A stretch of DNA of 64,000 nt from NCBI GenBank assembly GCA_910589415.1, contig OU342637.1:36610162-36674161 (forward strand), given 5' to 3'. The position numbers were made by a program, and so were the translations under genes. The notes beneath the pieces are model-generated. The model was given only the letters and a program-made list of their open reading frames with translations, had not been told where the DNA came from and did no database searches. Below are positions 1 through 11,447 of the stretch, piece after piece (within the stretch, counting starts at the first letter, position 1; every line of letters begins with the position of its first letter). The stretch is from Malachius bipustulatus. Taxonomy: Eukaryota; Arthropoda; Insecta; Coleoptera; Melyridae.

Positions 1-341
1 CCAAATATAAGATACCGATACTAATAAACCTAAACAAAAAACACAAAACAAAATACCTACCCCAACAACAAAAACCACCAAAGAAAAGCAAACAAATAAT
101 AAGAATAATTTAGAGAATAATTTAGAAAATTTATTTTTTCGCCTCATATTTTATAAAATCTATTCATTTGGTATTGCAATTACAATTACAATTACAAATT
201 TCTTTATTGTACTTGAATTACAACAGTCATTGCTCAGTACAACAGCGTCATTACAGAAATAATAAAAACAAACATAAAGACGAACAGTAAAAATTTAAAA
301 CGCACAGCAAGTCAACATAACACCGGGAACAGTGTTTAATT
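1..341. other. AT-rich left edge, no gene seen
   Basis: A-rich sequence with a short (ATTACA)n-like run near 175-200. It directly precedes a gag-like remnant and may be the untranslated leader of that element, but no LTR or primer-binding site could be recognised. Confidence 0.4.
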
Positions 342-988
342 ATGACGATATCATCAATAATTCCCGAGTTTGACCCTGGTAAAATGAATATTAATGATTG
401 GTTAGAGATTATAGATCATAACATTAATACGTATAGATGGTCAGATACCTACGTAATTTTTCAAACCTTGAATAAATTGAAAGTTTGAAAGGTACCACTC
501 ACACATGGCATAAGAGTTTCATTGAAGGGGAAAAGGGTTGGTCTCAATTTTGATGGAAAAAATGGAAGACCATCTTACGCGACACTTTCCAAAGTACTCG
601 AAACGAAATACCTACAAACTTTTTATGAACATAGCCTATCATAAGCCCGAGGAAGGTTGCTCTCTGTATGAATTCTATTTTGATCATTTGGCCAAAATAA
701 ACAAACTTCGCTTGAATTTTTCCGACGCAGATAAGATTTCCTTAATAATAGGGGCAATTGGCGATGATAACATCACATGCGCGGTGGTATCAAAGAGGCT
801 TCTCTGGTATTAAAGACCCCAATATTTTGGTAGGATATCTCAAAAATAAAATTTATCAAAAAAAGCCTCCAACTACTCAACATAACGAACTCAAAGATTT
901 TCATAATAAAACTTTCCCAAATAGACGTACAAACTATGATTCATTATGTAAATCCTGTGGGAAAAAGGGTCGTGACAGATCTGCATGA
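342..988 (+). pseudogene. Gag-like remnant of a retrotransposon
   Basis: Pieces of one Gag-type protein are readable in successive frames. The first opens at the ATG at 342 (start MTISSIIPEFDPGK) and stops at 488. The reading continues in another frame from 485 with LKGTTHTWHKSF, then from 538 (KMEDHLTRHFPKYS) and from 758. Near 945 it ends in a partial zinc knuckle (CKSCGKKGR) whose later His and Cys are missing. The order (N-terminal alpha-rich region, a TW..W-type motif, a knuckle) is that of LTR-retrotransposon Gag proteins. At least three frameshifts and one internal stop show it is dead. No protease or reverse transcriptase follows before the zinc-finger exon at 1266, so only the gag end is retained. 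It probably sits in an intron of the zinc-finger gene. Confidence 0.6.
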
Positions 989-1265
989 CGAAATGCTAAA
1001 GTTCAGGAAATATTATCTCAGTATGAGATGTCGGTGTAATATGAAACATAATTAATAGATTCTTGGATTGTATTAATAGATTCTTCCTTAAACGGATTGT
1101 ATTATTAAACATCTCCTACATTCATTAATTAATTAATTAATCATTAATTACTTCTAACAGTAACAGTACGACTGTCACTTGTCAAAGTGGCTGCATTCCG
1201 CATCTCTTGTTACATTATTCATTTATTTATTTTTACAAGGAATATAGTTATCGACATTCTTTTAG
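989..1265. other. Intronic or upstream spacer with ATTA microsatellite
   Basis: No coding signal. It holds a short near-duplication of an ATTAATAGATTCTT unit around 1050-1090 and an (ATTA)n run at about 1132-1150. It ends in a T-rich tract and the AG at 1264-1265 that is the splice acceptor of the zinc-finger exon. Confidence 0.5.
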
Positions 1266-1748
1266 GTGCACGATGCAAAGCCAAAAGCGTGCGCCCACTG
1301 CAGTGAAAAATTTATCCACGCTTCCTCGCTGACCAGGCATATGCGTCGGGCACACAACGAGCGTTACCTGCCCAAAGAGGAGCGCTCGGGAGAGAATGTG
1401 GAGTGTCCGATATGCAAAGGGGTGTATCTACGCAGTTCCTTGGATGTCCACATCCGTAACCACAGTGGCCAACGTCCGTACACCTGTCTCATCTGTAACA
1501 AAGACTTCACCACCAAATGGAACCTCAAGCTTCACAAATGGACACACGCCTCTAGGACTTCCAAGCCCTTCAAGTGCATCCTGTGCAAAGGGGCATTCAT
1601 CAGAGAAACCGATTATATTGCACACATGAACTCTCATAAAAGTGTCAGGCCGTTCACCTGCAATTATTGCGGAGCACAGTTTATTAGAAAGTACAACTGT
1701 CAACGTCATGTAAGGGAACATGAAACCACCAAAACTTTCACCTGTCAG
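1266..1748 (+). CDS. C2H2 zinc-finger protein, penultimate exon
   Basis: This exon of 161 codons starts after a T-rich AG acceptor (1264-1265) and ends at CAG|GTTTGT; both junctions are phase 0. It encodes five complete Krueppel-type C2H2 fingers with C-x2-C-x12-H-x3/4-H spacing: CAHC...HMRRAH, CPIC...HIRNH, CLIC...HKWTH, CILC...HMNSH and CNYC...HVREH. A further finger begins at its last residues (TFTCQ). Linkers of the GQRPY and SVRPF kind mark a DNA-binding array, so the product is probably a nuclear sequence-specific regulator. The start of the protein is not in the window; 1266 is a splice boundary, not a start codon. No orthologue could be named. Confidence 0.88.
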
Positions 1749-1819
1749 GTTTGTATTTTTATATTAATATTTAATCTACCTTACAAACATTATTACACAA
1801 TCTAGAAACTATAATTATA

Positions 1820-2696
1820 CAGGGTGTCCCAGCTTATTCGAAGCGGTTTCTGTAGGCCAAACGGTTGATTTTTTCCAAAAAATTGTTGCAAATTCAAGTA
1901 CAGGATCACAATGGACATAATTTAAAATTATTTTGGAGTATACAGAGTGTCCCATATGACAGTGGCATATCAAAGTTATGTTTTTTTAAATGGAATGCTC
2001 CTATGTTATTGCATTTTTAGATTGTCTGAGAAGAGAAAATAAGATTGGCTTTTACAGTTGGTGTTTAAATTCAGAAGTTTTTGAGTTATAAACAAGTGAA
2101 AATCGTTATTTTTCAAGTTCAAGGCTCTGTACAATGAGAACGGTTCAAGATAGAGAAAAACGGCTTACATGTCCCTATTTTAACTTTTTATGTACTATCC
2201 TATGGTATAGAAACATTTGTACTTTCTTTGATTTTTTTATTTGGCGACGCAAGGAGAAATCTCAGAATTTTTCAAATTTTTTATCACCCTGTATAAAAAT
2301 TTCATCTACATGATAGGATAGTACATGAAAAAGTAAAATAGGGACATGTAAGCCGTTTTTCTCTATCTTCAGCCGTTTTTGTTGTACAGGGCTTTGAACT
2401 TGAAAAATGACGATTTTCACTTGTTTATAACTCAAAAACTTCTGAATTTAAACACCAACTGTAAAAGCCAATCTTATTTTCTCTTCTCAGACAATCTAAA
2501 AATGCAATAACATAGGAGCATTCCATTTAAAAAAACATAACTTTGATATGCCACTGTCATATGGGACACTCTGTATACTCCAAAATAATTTTAAATTATG
2601 GCCATTGTGATCCTGTACTTGAATTTTCAAATAGTTTTTTGAAAAAGTCCATCGTTTGGCCTACAGAGACCGCTTCGAATAAGCTGGGACACCCTG
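1820..2696. mobile_element. Foldback element, family A, copy 1
   Basis: The two halves are near-perfect reverse complements over about 430 bp each, around a short centre near 2240-2300. The ends are CAGGGTGTCCCAGCTTATTC and its complement, and TA flanks both sides (1818-1819 and 2697-2698). There is no ORF. This is the architecture of a non-autonomous Tc1/mariner-type foldback element. Further copies lie at 15560-16431 and, as a half copy, at 11041-11447. Confidence 0.85.
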
Positions 2697-2933
2697 TACA
2701 GTTCTGTTCAATTTAATCTGGGACAGTTTTAACTTTTCTTTTAAAAGTTGATTAATTGATAGTGGTGAATTTTTGGTTGCCTACCATTAGGTTTAGTTGG
2801 ATTTGAAATTCAGTGTCGAAAATATTAATTCTATAAGTTAATTGTGAATTTTGTTTTACGATAAATCATTTTATTAAAGATCCCCTGACAAATTTCAACT
2901 AAGAAAATAACGAATTATAGAAGTGAGCTTTCC

Positions 2934-3514
2934 CAGTGTGAAAAATATACCGATACTGGAATTATACGTATATGTCCAGAAAGGCACCCTTTTCAAGATA
3001 CAGCCCTTAAAACGGGTCAACTAAATCCACATTTTCCTGAATAAGTCAAAAATTGGTCAACTGAGAAACTTTAAAATTGCCCTACTACTTTTGTTGAAAC
3101 CAATAAACTGACCTAGCTTTACAAAATTGACATACAGAGTGTAATTATGGGAAAACCAAGCAAGATACAAAACTTTTATTAGGGGGCTTAAAGTTTAGTA
3201 GTACTTTAGCCTTTTGATAAAAAATACGAAGAAAAGAATCAATCAGTGGCGGGCGGATTAAAAAGTTTTGTGGTAAAAATTGAGACGTAACATCAAAAAC
3301 AGGAACAACCTGTATGTCAATGTTTGTAAAACTATGACAGTTTATTGTTTTTCACTATAGTGTCGCAGGCGATGAAATTTTGAAGTTTCTCAGATCTGAA
3401 AAACGTGTATTTGGTTGCCCCCCTTTAAGGGCTGTATCTTGCAAACCTTTTTGGACATGGATAATTTTGGTTAAATCAGCATATTTTGTACTCCGGAATA
3501 TGTGGTTCACCCTG
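2934..3514. mobile_element. Diverged foldback element with CACCCTG end
   Basis: The arms pair around 2974-3050 and 3415-3500, sharing AAGATACAGCCCTTAAA and its complement. The right end is CACCCTG followed by TA; the left end is decayed to CAGTGTG. An inner CAGTGGCGGG motif occurs at about 3243. It is an older, more decayed member of the CAGGGTG foldback class. Confidence 0.6.
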
Positions 3515-3742
3515 TATAGTTAAGACTGATGTTCCCTTTTTCATAAAAAACATCAATTGTGGTTAAAAAAAACCATTGTAAAGATTATATTAAGTCTTTT
3601 TTTTGGTGGGGGGGGGGAGCTAAGGATTTTTATAGTGAAATTCAAAAATTGTAAAAAAGAAAAAAGGTCGAAATTGTTGAAATAGAAAAAATTAGAATGA
3701 AAAATGATTATCTAAAGTTCCTGAAATTCTATAGTAAAATTA

Positions 3743-3980
3743 ACAACTGCAATATACAGACCAGAAACTATCAATAAAGCCAATACAATACTTAAAAATA
3801 ACAACTATCTATCAGCACTGGTAAACAAGCTCATCAAAAAGAGAACCCACAAAAACTAAAACAACCCAACAAAAACCTGACTCGACGTTAACAACACACA
3901 GAGATTCAACAATACCACACACATATCAATACAAACATACCACATACATAAGAGGGTTGGGTGAAAAGACCCGAGCCTAG
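3743..3980 (+). pseudogene. Penelope-like reverse transcriptase fragment
   Basis: A frame open from 3743 to the stop at 3857-3859 reads INKANTILKNNNYL followed by ALVNKLIKKRTH. This resembles the short helical stretch near the end of Penelope-type reverse transcriptases (lone L-K-x-N-x-Y-P pattern). About 90 bases further, another frame reads TYIRGLGEKT, close to the P-Y-x-x-G-L-S-E-K-I motif that follows in the same family. The two pieces are in the right order but in different frames, so this is a small dead fragment. No GIY-YIG endonuclease was seen downstream. Recognition rests on short motifs. Confidence 0.45.
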
Positions 3981-4062
3981 CAAAGAAAACAATTTTTTCA
4001 TTTTTGTGTTTTTTTTTTAATTTAACAACATAATCTCCAGAAAGGCTAATACATTTTTCATA

Positions 4063-4296
4063 TTAGTGTTCTGCTTTAATTAAACCATCTCTATAATACG
4101 ATTCGTCGAGCCGAAATTTATCATATAGTTGACGTATCTCGGGGGTGAGTCTGGGTCCCGCGAGTCGAGTGGTGTGAATTTTAGATTTTTCGAGTGGGAA
4201 GTATTTGTTAGAGAAAAAGGCCAGAGTATCCGAAAAGTAAGAAAATTTGGAATTTGTGTCTGGTGCTTCTAGCTCTAGCACATTCTGCCATTTCAC
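4063..4296 (-). pseudogene. Possible non-LTR retrotransposon fragment between endonuclease and RT
   Basis: An open stretch of 77 codons contains GPRLTPEIRQLYDKF, similar to the P-W-x-T-P-E-I/L-R-x-L motif between the endonuclease and reverse transcriptase domains of many LINEs. Preceding residues (FFSNKYFPLEKSK) also fit. No endonuclease or RT motif was found alongside, so only a short piece is present. Recognition is tentative. Confidence 0.4.
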
Positions 4297-4519
4297 ATGT
4301 TGAAGTTCGTTCTTAAATTGCAGAAGTAGAAGAGGATTTTTTATATCTCGTTTCCTTCTGAACGATGGGTTCGCAGCATTGTTTCATGATAGAAGATCCT
4401 TTTATTTAAGTATATTGTCCTGTAAATGGAGTGATATCTGTTGGGCAATAAACGAGTTATTATTAACAGTTAAATAGGGAAAGAGGAAAGAAGTGCAGTT
4501 TTATGAGCTAAATTTGTAG

Positions 4520-4543
4520 TTAATAATAATATAATAATAATAA
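4520..4543 (-). repeat. TAA/TTA microsatellite, possible LINE or SINE tail
   Basis: Plus strand reads (TAA)n with one interruption, followed by CTTTATT. On the minus strand this is AATAAAG followed by (TTA)n, a common 3' tail of I- and Jockey-like retroelements. If so, a minus-strand element lies at higher coordinates, but no coding part of it was recognised. Confidence 0.4.
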
Positions 4544-4755
4544 CTTTATTAAAACCAGAAAATTTACATTTCTACAGTAATTTTACTGCAGTGTAAATCC
4601 TGCAGAGTGTCTATTGACACTGTGCGCAAGGACTGGTTGAACTATAACTAAAATTCTAATCAACTAATAACTAAACTAACCAACCCTTTGTTGGTTGAAT
4701 TTAATAATGGGTTCCTAGATATTTAACATAAACTAAATTTGGCAAATTTCATACA

Positions 4756-5120
4756 CTGAGGTAGCAGTCTGCAATTTTATAACCAATAAAGCGGATTTAT
4801 AATTTTTTTTATTTTTCGTGCCATTTTCGAGTTATGACAAACATGTGTTTTTTAAAATGTAAGTCATAGTTGGTTATGACATCATTAAATAGGTATTTTT
4901 TTCTAAATACAATTATATAAAACTCGATACGGTTTTTATTGAAAATGAAGAAGTTGTGACGGTTTTTTTCATTTAAAAAAACACAAGTTTAAGTCAAAAC
5001 TCGACAATGACACAGCAAATTAAAAAAAATTATAATGCCGTTTGATTTGGTTATAAAATAGTCTAAAACGTTTTCCTTCACGATTTCTCTCTAATCCCAG
5101 TAACAAGACTGTTACCTCAG
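4756..5120. mobile_element. Foldback MITE with CTGAGGTARCAGTCT ends
   Basis: Inverted ends CTGAGGTAGCAGTCT (left) and AGACTGTTACCTCAG (right) lead into further paired sequence (TTTATAACCAA..., TATAATTTTTTTTA). It has no ORF and no clear target duplication. The termini differ from the CAGGGTG class, so this is a separate family. Confidence 0.6.
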
Positions 5121-5429
5121 CATAAAGAAATTCGCGAAATTTAATTTATGTCAAATATCTGAGAACCCATGAAGATTTTGGAAAAAAAAGTTGCTTCGAA
5201 TTTAACTCTTAAAACTGCTCTACTTTCCCCATTTAGTCTAGATTCCTTTAACTGCAATAGTTTACGAGATCCCTGTACTAAACATTGAAAAAAATTCACC
5301 CTGTATAACTCCAGTGTCTCCAAACCCTGGGGTTAAGTTTTATTGATCAATACGGGACCTTTTTTTCCTTCGAGTGTCGTCTGATTCAAGATGATGGGCA
5401 GCACCTCAACTTCCTGGGTTATTGTGCTT

Positions 5430-5640
5430 ACCTGCCCTCTTTGCTTCATGTCACCCATTCTGTCAGTCTGGTCCCCTGTACTAGTTTGTACAGCCCCATC
5501 ACTGGATGAATGTCATATTCTTTTGGACACATTTTTGGCTGTCCGTATATTTCCTGTCTTCTGTGGTCCAGAGCTTTGCATTCGCACAGAACATGTTTGG
5601 CTTCCTGTTTGCCCATATAAAATTGTCGTATGTTTAGCAA
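5430..5640 (-). pseudogene. 3' terminal fragment of a non-LTR retrotransposon
   Basis: The minus strand reads EAKHVLCECKALDHRRQEI and ends near LVQGTRLTEWV. This matches the Cys/His motif and short tail that follow the RNase H domain in I/R1-type LINE ORF2 proteins (compare AEHVLCNCPALGRTR at 34917 and ECPALEGTR at 53054 in this window). The upstream half of the Cys/His motif and all of RT and RNase H are absent. It lies in the zinc-finger intron, antisense to the gene, just before the last exon. Confidence 0.6.
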
Positions 5641-5850
5641 ACACCCTGTATAATATAATTATTTTTTTGTTTAGAGTAAAATTTTATTTCAAAGTTGTAA
5701 ATTGTTACTAGAAAGCTTGGCTTTAAAATTAGTATTGGCTCTAAGAAGCCAATATTAATCTGTTACTGAAATCAGAGTTGACCAATCTACTTGAAAAAAA
5801 AGGTTATTAAAGGAACCAAAAAAAGTAATTCTGTCTATTTTTTCTTGAAG

Positions 5851-6024
5851 GTGTGCAATAAGGCGTTCCACCGCAGTTACTACTTGAAAGATCACATGCG
5901 TGTGCACAGTGGTCAGCGGCCTTATGCTTGCCACATCTGTGGTAAGACTTCCGCTACAAAATCCAACCACAACAAGCACGTACAGATTCATCACGCCCGG
6001 GAGCCCGTAAACACTGAAAACTGA
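5851..6024 (+). CDS. C2H2 zinc-finger protein, last exon
   Basis: This exon follows a pyrimidine-rich tract and the AG at 5849-5850, and joins the previous exon in phase 0. The junction reconstitutes a finger (TFTCQ joined to VCNKAFHRS...HMRVH), which strongly supports the splice. A seventh finger (CHIC...HVQIH) follows. The protein ends about ten residues later at the TGA at 6022-6024. Together the two visible exons give 218 residues and seven fingers. The finger at the C-terminus has SAT where K/R-x-F is usual, so it lacks the conserved core Phe and may be structurally weak. Confidence 0.88.
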   Translation: MCNKAFHRSYYLKDHMRVHSGQRPYACHICGKTSATKSNHNKHVQIHHAREPVNTEN

Positions 6025-6245
6025 AGCATCTTTATCCATCACCCTGTCGTCAATCATTTCCTGTTGTATCTATGTCTATAGCTGTGATTAAACTCTGTTC
6101 ATTTTAGTCACTAGTTTTATTTGTTTTATAGATTCGAAACTAGTATGTTGTAATTACTACTTATACTTTGTTTTAATTACTTTTGCTATACTTTTTTATT
6201 ATTAGGGACACTATGTTAAATAGTTATGTAATTTTATATTTATTT

Positions 6246-6251
6246 AATAAA
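6246..6251 (+). promoter_or_regulatory. Poly(A) signal of zinc-finger gene
   Basis: AATAAA lies 222 bases after the stop codon in AT-rich sequence. It is the first canonical hexamer downstream on the plus strand, giving a 3' UTR of about 240 bases. Confidence 0.6.
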
Positions 6252-6666
6252 TGATAACTGGTGTACAAAAAGTTTTCACACAGTTGAGTATTGTTTCAAG
6301 TCTGTTACAGGAATAATTACTTTCGGGAATTTATGCGTCATTCAATCACAGCAGGTATGAAATTTACTTTCGAAAAGCAATTGAAAAGTTTTTGTACACT
6401 TGTTATTTAATGTAATTTTATCAATTATTAAATGAAGAATTTTTTAAAGGTCTTATTTAGAGGCTTTATCTAGGAATGATTCTATAATTTAAATATGAAG
6501 TTTTATTTTTTGCAACTATTAAAAATTGACAGAACAAAAGTTGAGTGAGCGACAGAAAATATACTTTTCAGAGGGCCAAATGTCTCTTATTGCATAACAT
6601 TTTTACTCACTTCACATTTTGAACTACTTGAATTCGAACTACCAGAGTGATTTTTCTTAACTCTAT

Positions 6667-6824
6667 GAGCGTTTTCAGACCTAACGACACGATACCGACA
6701 CGACACAGGCAACTATATCGGAGCATGCAAAAATGTATTATTGCAATATTTTTTTACATTTTTGCATGCTCCGATAGTTGCCTGTGTCGTGTCGGTATCG
6801 TGTCGTTTAGGTCTGAAAACGCTC
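6667..6824. mobile_element. Short near-perfect palindromic MITE
   Basis: Begins GAGCGTTTTCAGACC and ends with its complement. Arms of about 70 bp pair almost completely, including the sequence GACACGATACCGACACGAC. The spacer is a short A/T loop around 6735-6755. It has no ORF and is flanked by TAT/TATA. Confidence 0.75.
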
Positions 6825-7511
6825 TATAGCCTGGCAATTTGGCAGCTTGACCAGTTCAAATCACTGTCAATGAGTTACCTTTTGACAGAAGTGACAGACA
6901 GATTGCACCAGCTACCACCTGTCTTTGTCTTCACTTTGATTGATTCAAATATTTAATAAAAAATTGGAATTGATTTAGATCAGAGATGTTTATACTGTAA
7001 CTAGATCGAACTTCCTATTCTGTACTCATGCCAAAAGTGAGGCATGTGGCGGCCATTTTCTATGAGGGCAAAAAGTTGCACGAATAATAAATAGTTCCCT
7101 CACAAATTTTGGGCTGTATGAATAAAGTTGAGTATTATGATGAATCAAATAAAACACTAATCATTGTTTATTTAATAACCAAGTCTCAAAAATGAAATTA
7201 TGTGGTTCTAAAAAGAAAATGTGTATGTCTGCAACTGTAATTATTGTGAGTTATGACTTCACTACAGATACACTACTGATTGTCAATAAAAAGGCATAAA
7301 TTTCATGTCATGAGTTAAGTTTCAAAATTTTGAAATTGTACTCTTGTGATCTGAAATTTTTGCTTTTTATTAACATATTGTAGAGTAGAGTAAACTTTGA
7401 CTAATTGACTAATTGACACTATTGATTGTTCTCTGCTAGATATCACAAAAATAATGCAACCTTAATTCAAGTTTCAGGGGTTTATTTTGTATTAGGTACT
7501 GTCAAATTATA
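6825..7511. other. Intergenic, nothing recognised
   Basis: AT-rich sequence without codon-like structure, between the short palindrome and the family B foldback. Small open frames here have no recognisable domain. Confidence 0.5.
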
Positions 7512-8060
7512 CAGGGTGTACCAGCTCGATTTATACAACGGTAAGGGCCGTGTAGGTCTCGTCAAGACGAAACGTTTTTTTATTTGAAGTTTTTGGATTT
7601 GGACCTTCGTTGCGGAAATATAACCGACTTCCGGTTTTTAGTTTTTTGGCTCCAGTTTCGGCATTTTTGTGTTCTCGCCCAAACTGAAACTAGTTTTGGA
7701 AACTCCTTAGCTTCAGTTACAACTTTCAAATGGATTCAAAATGGCGACATGCCCAAGACTTTAAATTTTAAGTCTTTGAATCAATTCAAATTGAAAAATT
7801 AAGATTTTGAATCCAACAGAGATAGAACCTTGACTTCAATATGAAAGTTGTAACTGAAGCTAAGGAGTTTCCAAAACTAGTTTCAGTTTGGGCGAGAACC
7901 TAAAAAGGCCGAAACTGGAGCCAAACAACTAAAAACCGGAAGTCGGCCATATTTCCGCAATGAAGGTCGAAATCCAAAAACTTCAAATAAAAAAAACGTT
8001 TCGTCTTGACGAGACCTACAACGGCCCTTACCGTTGTCTAAATCGAGCTGGTACACCCTG
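7512..8060. mobile_element. Foldback element, family B
   Basis: Ends CAGGGTGTACCAGCTCGATT and its complement, flanked by TA (7510-7511 and 8061-8062). The arms are about 225 bp and carry matching blocks CGTCTTGACGAGACC and AACTAGTTTCAGTTTGGGC, around a loop near 7740-7830. No ORF of its own. Confidence 0.85.
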
Positions 8061-11040
8061 TATATAACTAATTCCTAGAAGACATGACTTCTTCTGACTC
8101 ACTCTTCCATGGCCTACTGCTAGTCTTTTTCTTTTGTTGCTCACTCTTTAGAATGCTATCAGTGAATTTTGTTGTTTACAAAGTTACCTTTGAGCCATTA
8201 GGTACTGTAGCAAAAAAAAAGTGTTGACTGGCTTCCAAGATCCACTGACTGATTCAAAGCGCATATTCGAGTCTTATGGTGGTGGAGAAGGATTGTGGAG
8301 CTGGGCAAAATGGTATTAATTCTGGTTCTGGTTGCCTTTCAGATATATCCCTCTGATTGGCCTTTGAGTATCACCACCAGGAGCACGGAGGCTTAGTTTA
8401 ATTGACCATTATTGTGTGAATGAGAAACCATAAAAAACTACAAGCTCTGGTATGTAATGAATACATAATACATGATCGAGGAGAGGCGAGTTTGGCTAAA
8501 AGTGAAGTAGACAATAATATACTTATTTGAAAACAACATGTATACATACAGTTTAAACAGAATTCCTGGATATTTTGAAGACTAAATTTTAAAAATCAAA
8601 TTTCAAGGTCTTAGTCTGCCGGAAAGAGAAACCATTAAGATGGTTTTAAAATTTACCAGAAATGAACATCTTACCTATACAAGACAATCTCGAATAGGCG
8701 GATACTGTAAACAGGGACTGTAAACTGCTGTTGTAGATGATGTTCAGATAAAAGAAAAATTATTTCCTCGGCTTCGTTATCAAGATGTAAGGTTGTTTGT
8801 TATTCTTTCTTTTATTACCAAAACGAAATTACAGGCTATTCTACATATTCCTCGAGCAATAAAATGTGTCAATGTGGCATTATCCTGTGGTACTATCCGG
8901 GTCCGCCAATTTGGGATCACCCCATATACTTGGTACTACTTAACTGTGATTGTCACAGCAAAGGACTATAGATACTTCGGTTCCGCATTGGAAGAGACCT
9001 TATCAGATTTGAATTGAAAAGCTTGCTTTGGTATTGTTGCAGAATGATCATAAATTTATACATTATTATGTGATCAATTTTAGTGCAAGCAAATTTTTAA
9101 AAGAGTTTTACTCGGAAACAGGTCATTTTATCGTGATAGACAAAGAGGACCTTTTCCGAATATTTCTTCATGTTCTTCAGTTGTGCGTCTTCAAAACTCA
9201 GAAAAAAATATTACGAAAAAAGTTATAGGCCTTTTTTGAAGGTCAAGGGTACTTAAGGCCTCTTGATTTCGAGGGATTCAAGTCTAATTTGGACCAAGGA
9301 TGCAAAGCAATATCAGTGGCCAGTGTGTCAAATTTTAAGAAAATCCATACAATAGAAAAAAAGTTATAAAAAAATATTGATAAAAAAAATCAACTTTGAA
9401 GGCTTATAACTTTCTTATTTTTTGTAAATTTTCGAAAAAAAATTATAGATATTTTTGGCAATATTTCGTCAAGTGGAATCACCCCCTTAATTTTTTGCGC
9501 ATAATTTCCGGAGACCCTGTATACAAGTTAATAATACAACTTTTATTATAACAAATTACTCTAAAATAAAATGCCATTGCTTGAAACTTTGTAATTGAAC
9601 AAAATAAATTAAGTTGGTGTTAACATGATTAGTCAGCTACTATAGATAGTTATGGGATTTAAATGATTGAGGTTTTGTGGAAATGTAAGTACTGTCCGAT
9701 TTTTATAGGAAGGCGAAGGCTAGGCGTGAAACTGCGCATCTTGCGAGCTTTATTCAGGGCCACTAAGCATTTACATGTTCGATATGAAGGGTGGAGATAC
9801 TCTTATCAGCCTTATCTGGTTGGTTGTTTTTGTAACATTCTGTAGCAACTGCATAGTAACTGTGCAGTAAAAACTTATTCTCCTACCTATAATAACGGGA
9901 CTGTACCTATTTTTTTTTTTTACAAAAACCTATTTATAAAATAAATGATAAAAGGTCAGATTAATTGGATTTTTGGAAAAATGAGAACACATTCTCCTTT
10001 AAAAGAGATAGGTAAATGGAAATTCTTGTCAATAAATTTTTTTTACTTGCGAATCTTGCTATTTTATTTGCAATTTATTCATCAATCTTTCCCCTTTTCG
10101 TGAGTGGCTATTATTTTAAAGATTATTTTCTTGGAGTTTCTAATTCTGTTTGGTCCGGATGATGGTGGTAACCACATTCTTGTACTTTTTTTAATTATGG
10201 AATAATGGCATCTGTTATATTGTATCAGAATTTACTTTACCTCCCTAATGAGAATGAAGGGACTTGATTGGTTACCAACCATTTGTAATCAACCAATCAC
10301 AGGCACTTTCAACATAAATGACACATTCCGCCCGTGGATGAAATAAGTGACAGTAGCGACATCTTTTATTTATAAATGGAAGGTGGACTAGATAGTACCT
10401 ACCATACTGTTTGATTTATTTCTGAGCTGGCAGTTTATAGTATGTACCAGTATTAAGCGATGTTCCGAATACACAAAAATTCGTATTCGCAAATACGAAT
10501 GCGAATACAAATAGGTATGTACTCCATCTGAATATTCAAGAATACGAATATGAATAATACATGACCTTGAGTAAATATATTATTAACAGGTGTTAATGCA
10601 AAGAGTTCTAGTCGATGTATCGATTTATTTTATCACATGGCACCTCGAAGAGATACAGATTTTTGTAGGAGATCAAAAATGGGCTAAAACGATGTATCTT
10701 TCAAACAAAAAAACATGAACAGCGTCCCTGCTACCCTATCAACAATTACGATCGATTTTAATGAAGGGTAGGGGTAGTTTCACACCTTCCCGGGTTTCCG
10801 TCAAATTATCATGTACATCAGAAGTTAGTACTTTTAATAAGAAATTGACCTACCAAATTTCATCGAATTGGAATCAGCCGACTTTGAGCTATTTCAAAAA
10901 AACTAAAATTTTCAAAAGACTTTGAAGCCCTCTAACGGACAAACGAAGCATTTTGGTATAGAGATAAGTTTGGCCCGAGCGACTTTTTTTACCTCAGTAA
11001 TCTGTGGTTGCTCCATGTCCATGGAATATTGGGACACCTG
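8061..11040. other. Intergenic, 3 kb with only a half element recognised
   Basis: No gene recognised. Open frames at 8793-9228 and 9663-9845 have no domain I can identify and no supporting splice or start context. About 9240-9520 looks like the right half of a foldback, ending in ACCCTG followed by TATA. A run of AATACGAAT-type units lies at about 10475-10560. Short inverted ATTGGTTACCAACC-like sequence occurs near 10270. Confidence 0.4.
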
Positions 11041-11447
11041 TATAAAAATTTAAACCACATATGGCAGGATACCTTGTAAAAAGTTAAGATAGGGACATGT
11101 AAGCCGTTTTAAAAAGATATCTTGAGCCGTTTTAAATGTGAGATGCTTTGAAAATTGCCATTTTCACTTGTTTATAACTCACAAACTTCTGAATTTAAAC
11201 ACCAACTGTAAGAGCCAATCTTATTTTTTCTTCCCAAACAATCTAAAAATGCAATAGGTATAACATATTCAATGGGAGCAACATAACTTTGATATGCCAC
11301 TGTCATATGGGACACTCTGTATAGGTACTCCATAATAATTTTAAATTATGACCATTGTGATTTTGTACTTGAATTTTCAAAAAGTTTTTCGAAAAAGTCC
11401 ATCGTTTGGCCTACAGAGACCGTTTCAAATAAGCTGGGACACCCCTG
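11041..11447. mobile_element. Solitary right half of family A foldback
   Basis: Collinear with the right arm of the element at 1820-2696, from the internal TATAAAAATT to the terminal GACACCCCTG, which has one extra C. The left arm is absent. It is followed by TATA. A deletion or one-sided gap repair could have produced it. Confidence 0.7.

Larger units (their letters stand above)
1749..5850 (+). other. Intron of zinc-finger gene filled with transposon remnants
   Basis: GT at 1749 and AG at 5849-5850 bound a 4.1-kb intron. It contains two CAGGGTG-type foldbacks, a Penelope reverse transcriptase fragment, two non-LTR fragments and another foldback, each listed separately. The rest is AT-rich with no recognisable gene, and a run of about eleven G occurs near 3608-3618. 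Confidence 0.8.

Noticed and set aside
1428..1721. Minus-strand ORF of 97 codons opposite the zinc-finger exon
   Set aside because: It is the antisense shadow of a conserved C2H2 coding exon and has no domain.
5391..5711. 106-codon plus-strand ORF
   Set aside because: The opposite strand carries a recognisable LINE Cys/His tail over the same bases, so the plus frame is a shadow.
10260..10310. Inverted GATTGGTTACCAACC-like sequence as an operator
   Set aside because: A short, imperfect inverted repeat in an AT-rich eukaryotic spacer has no reason to be regulatory.
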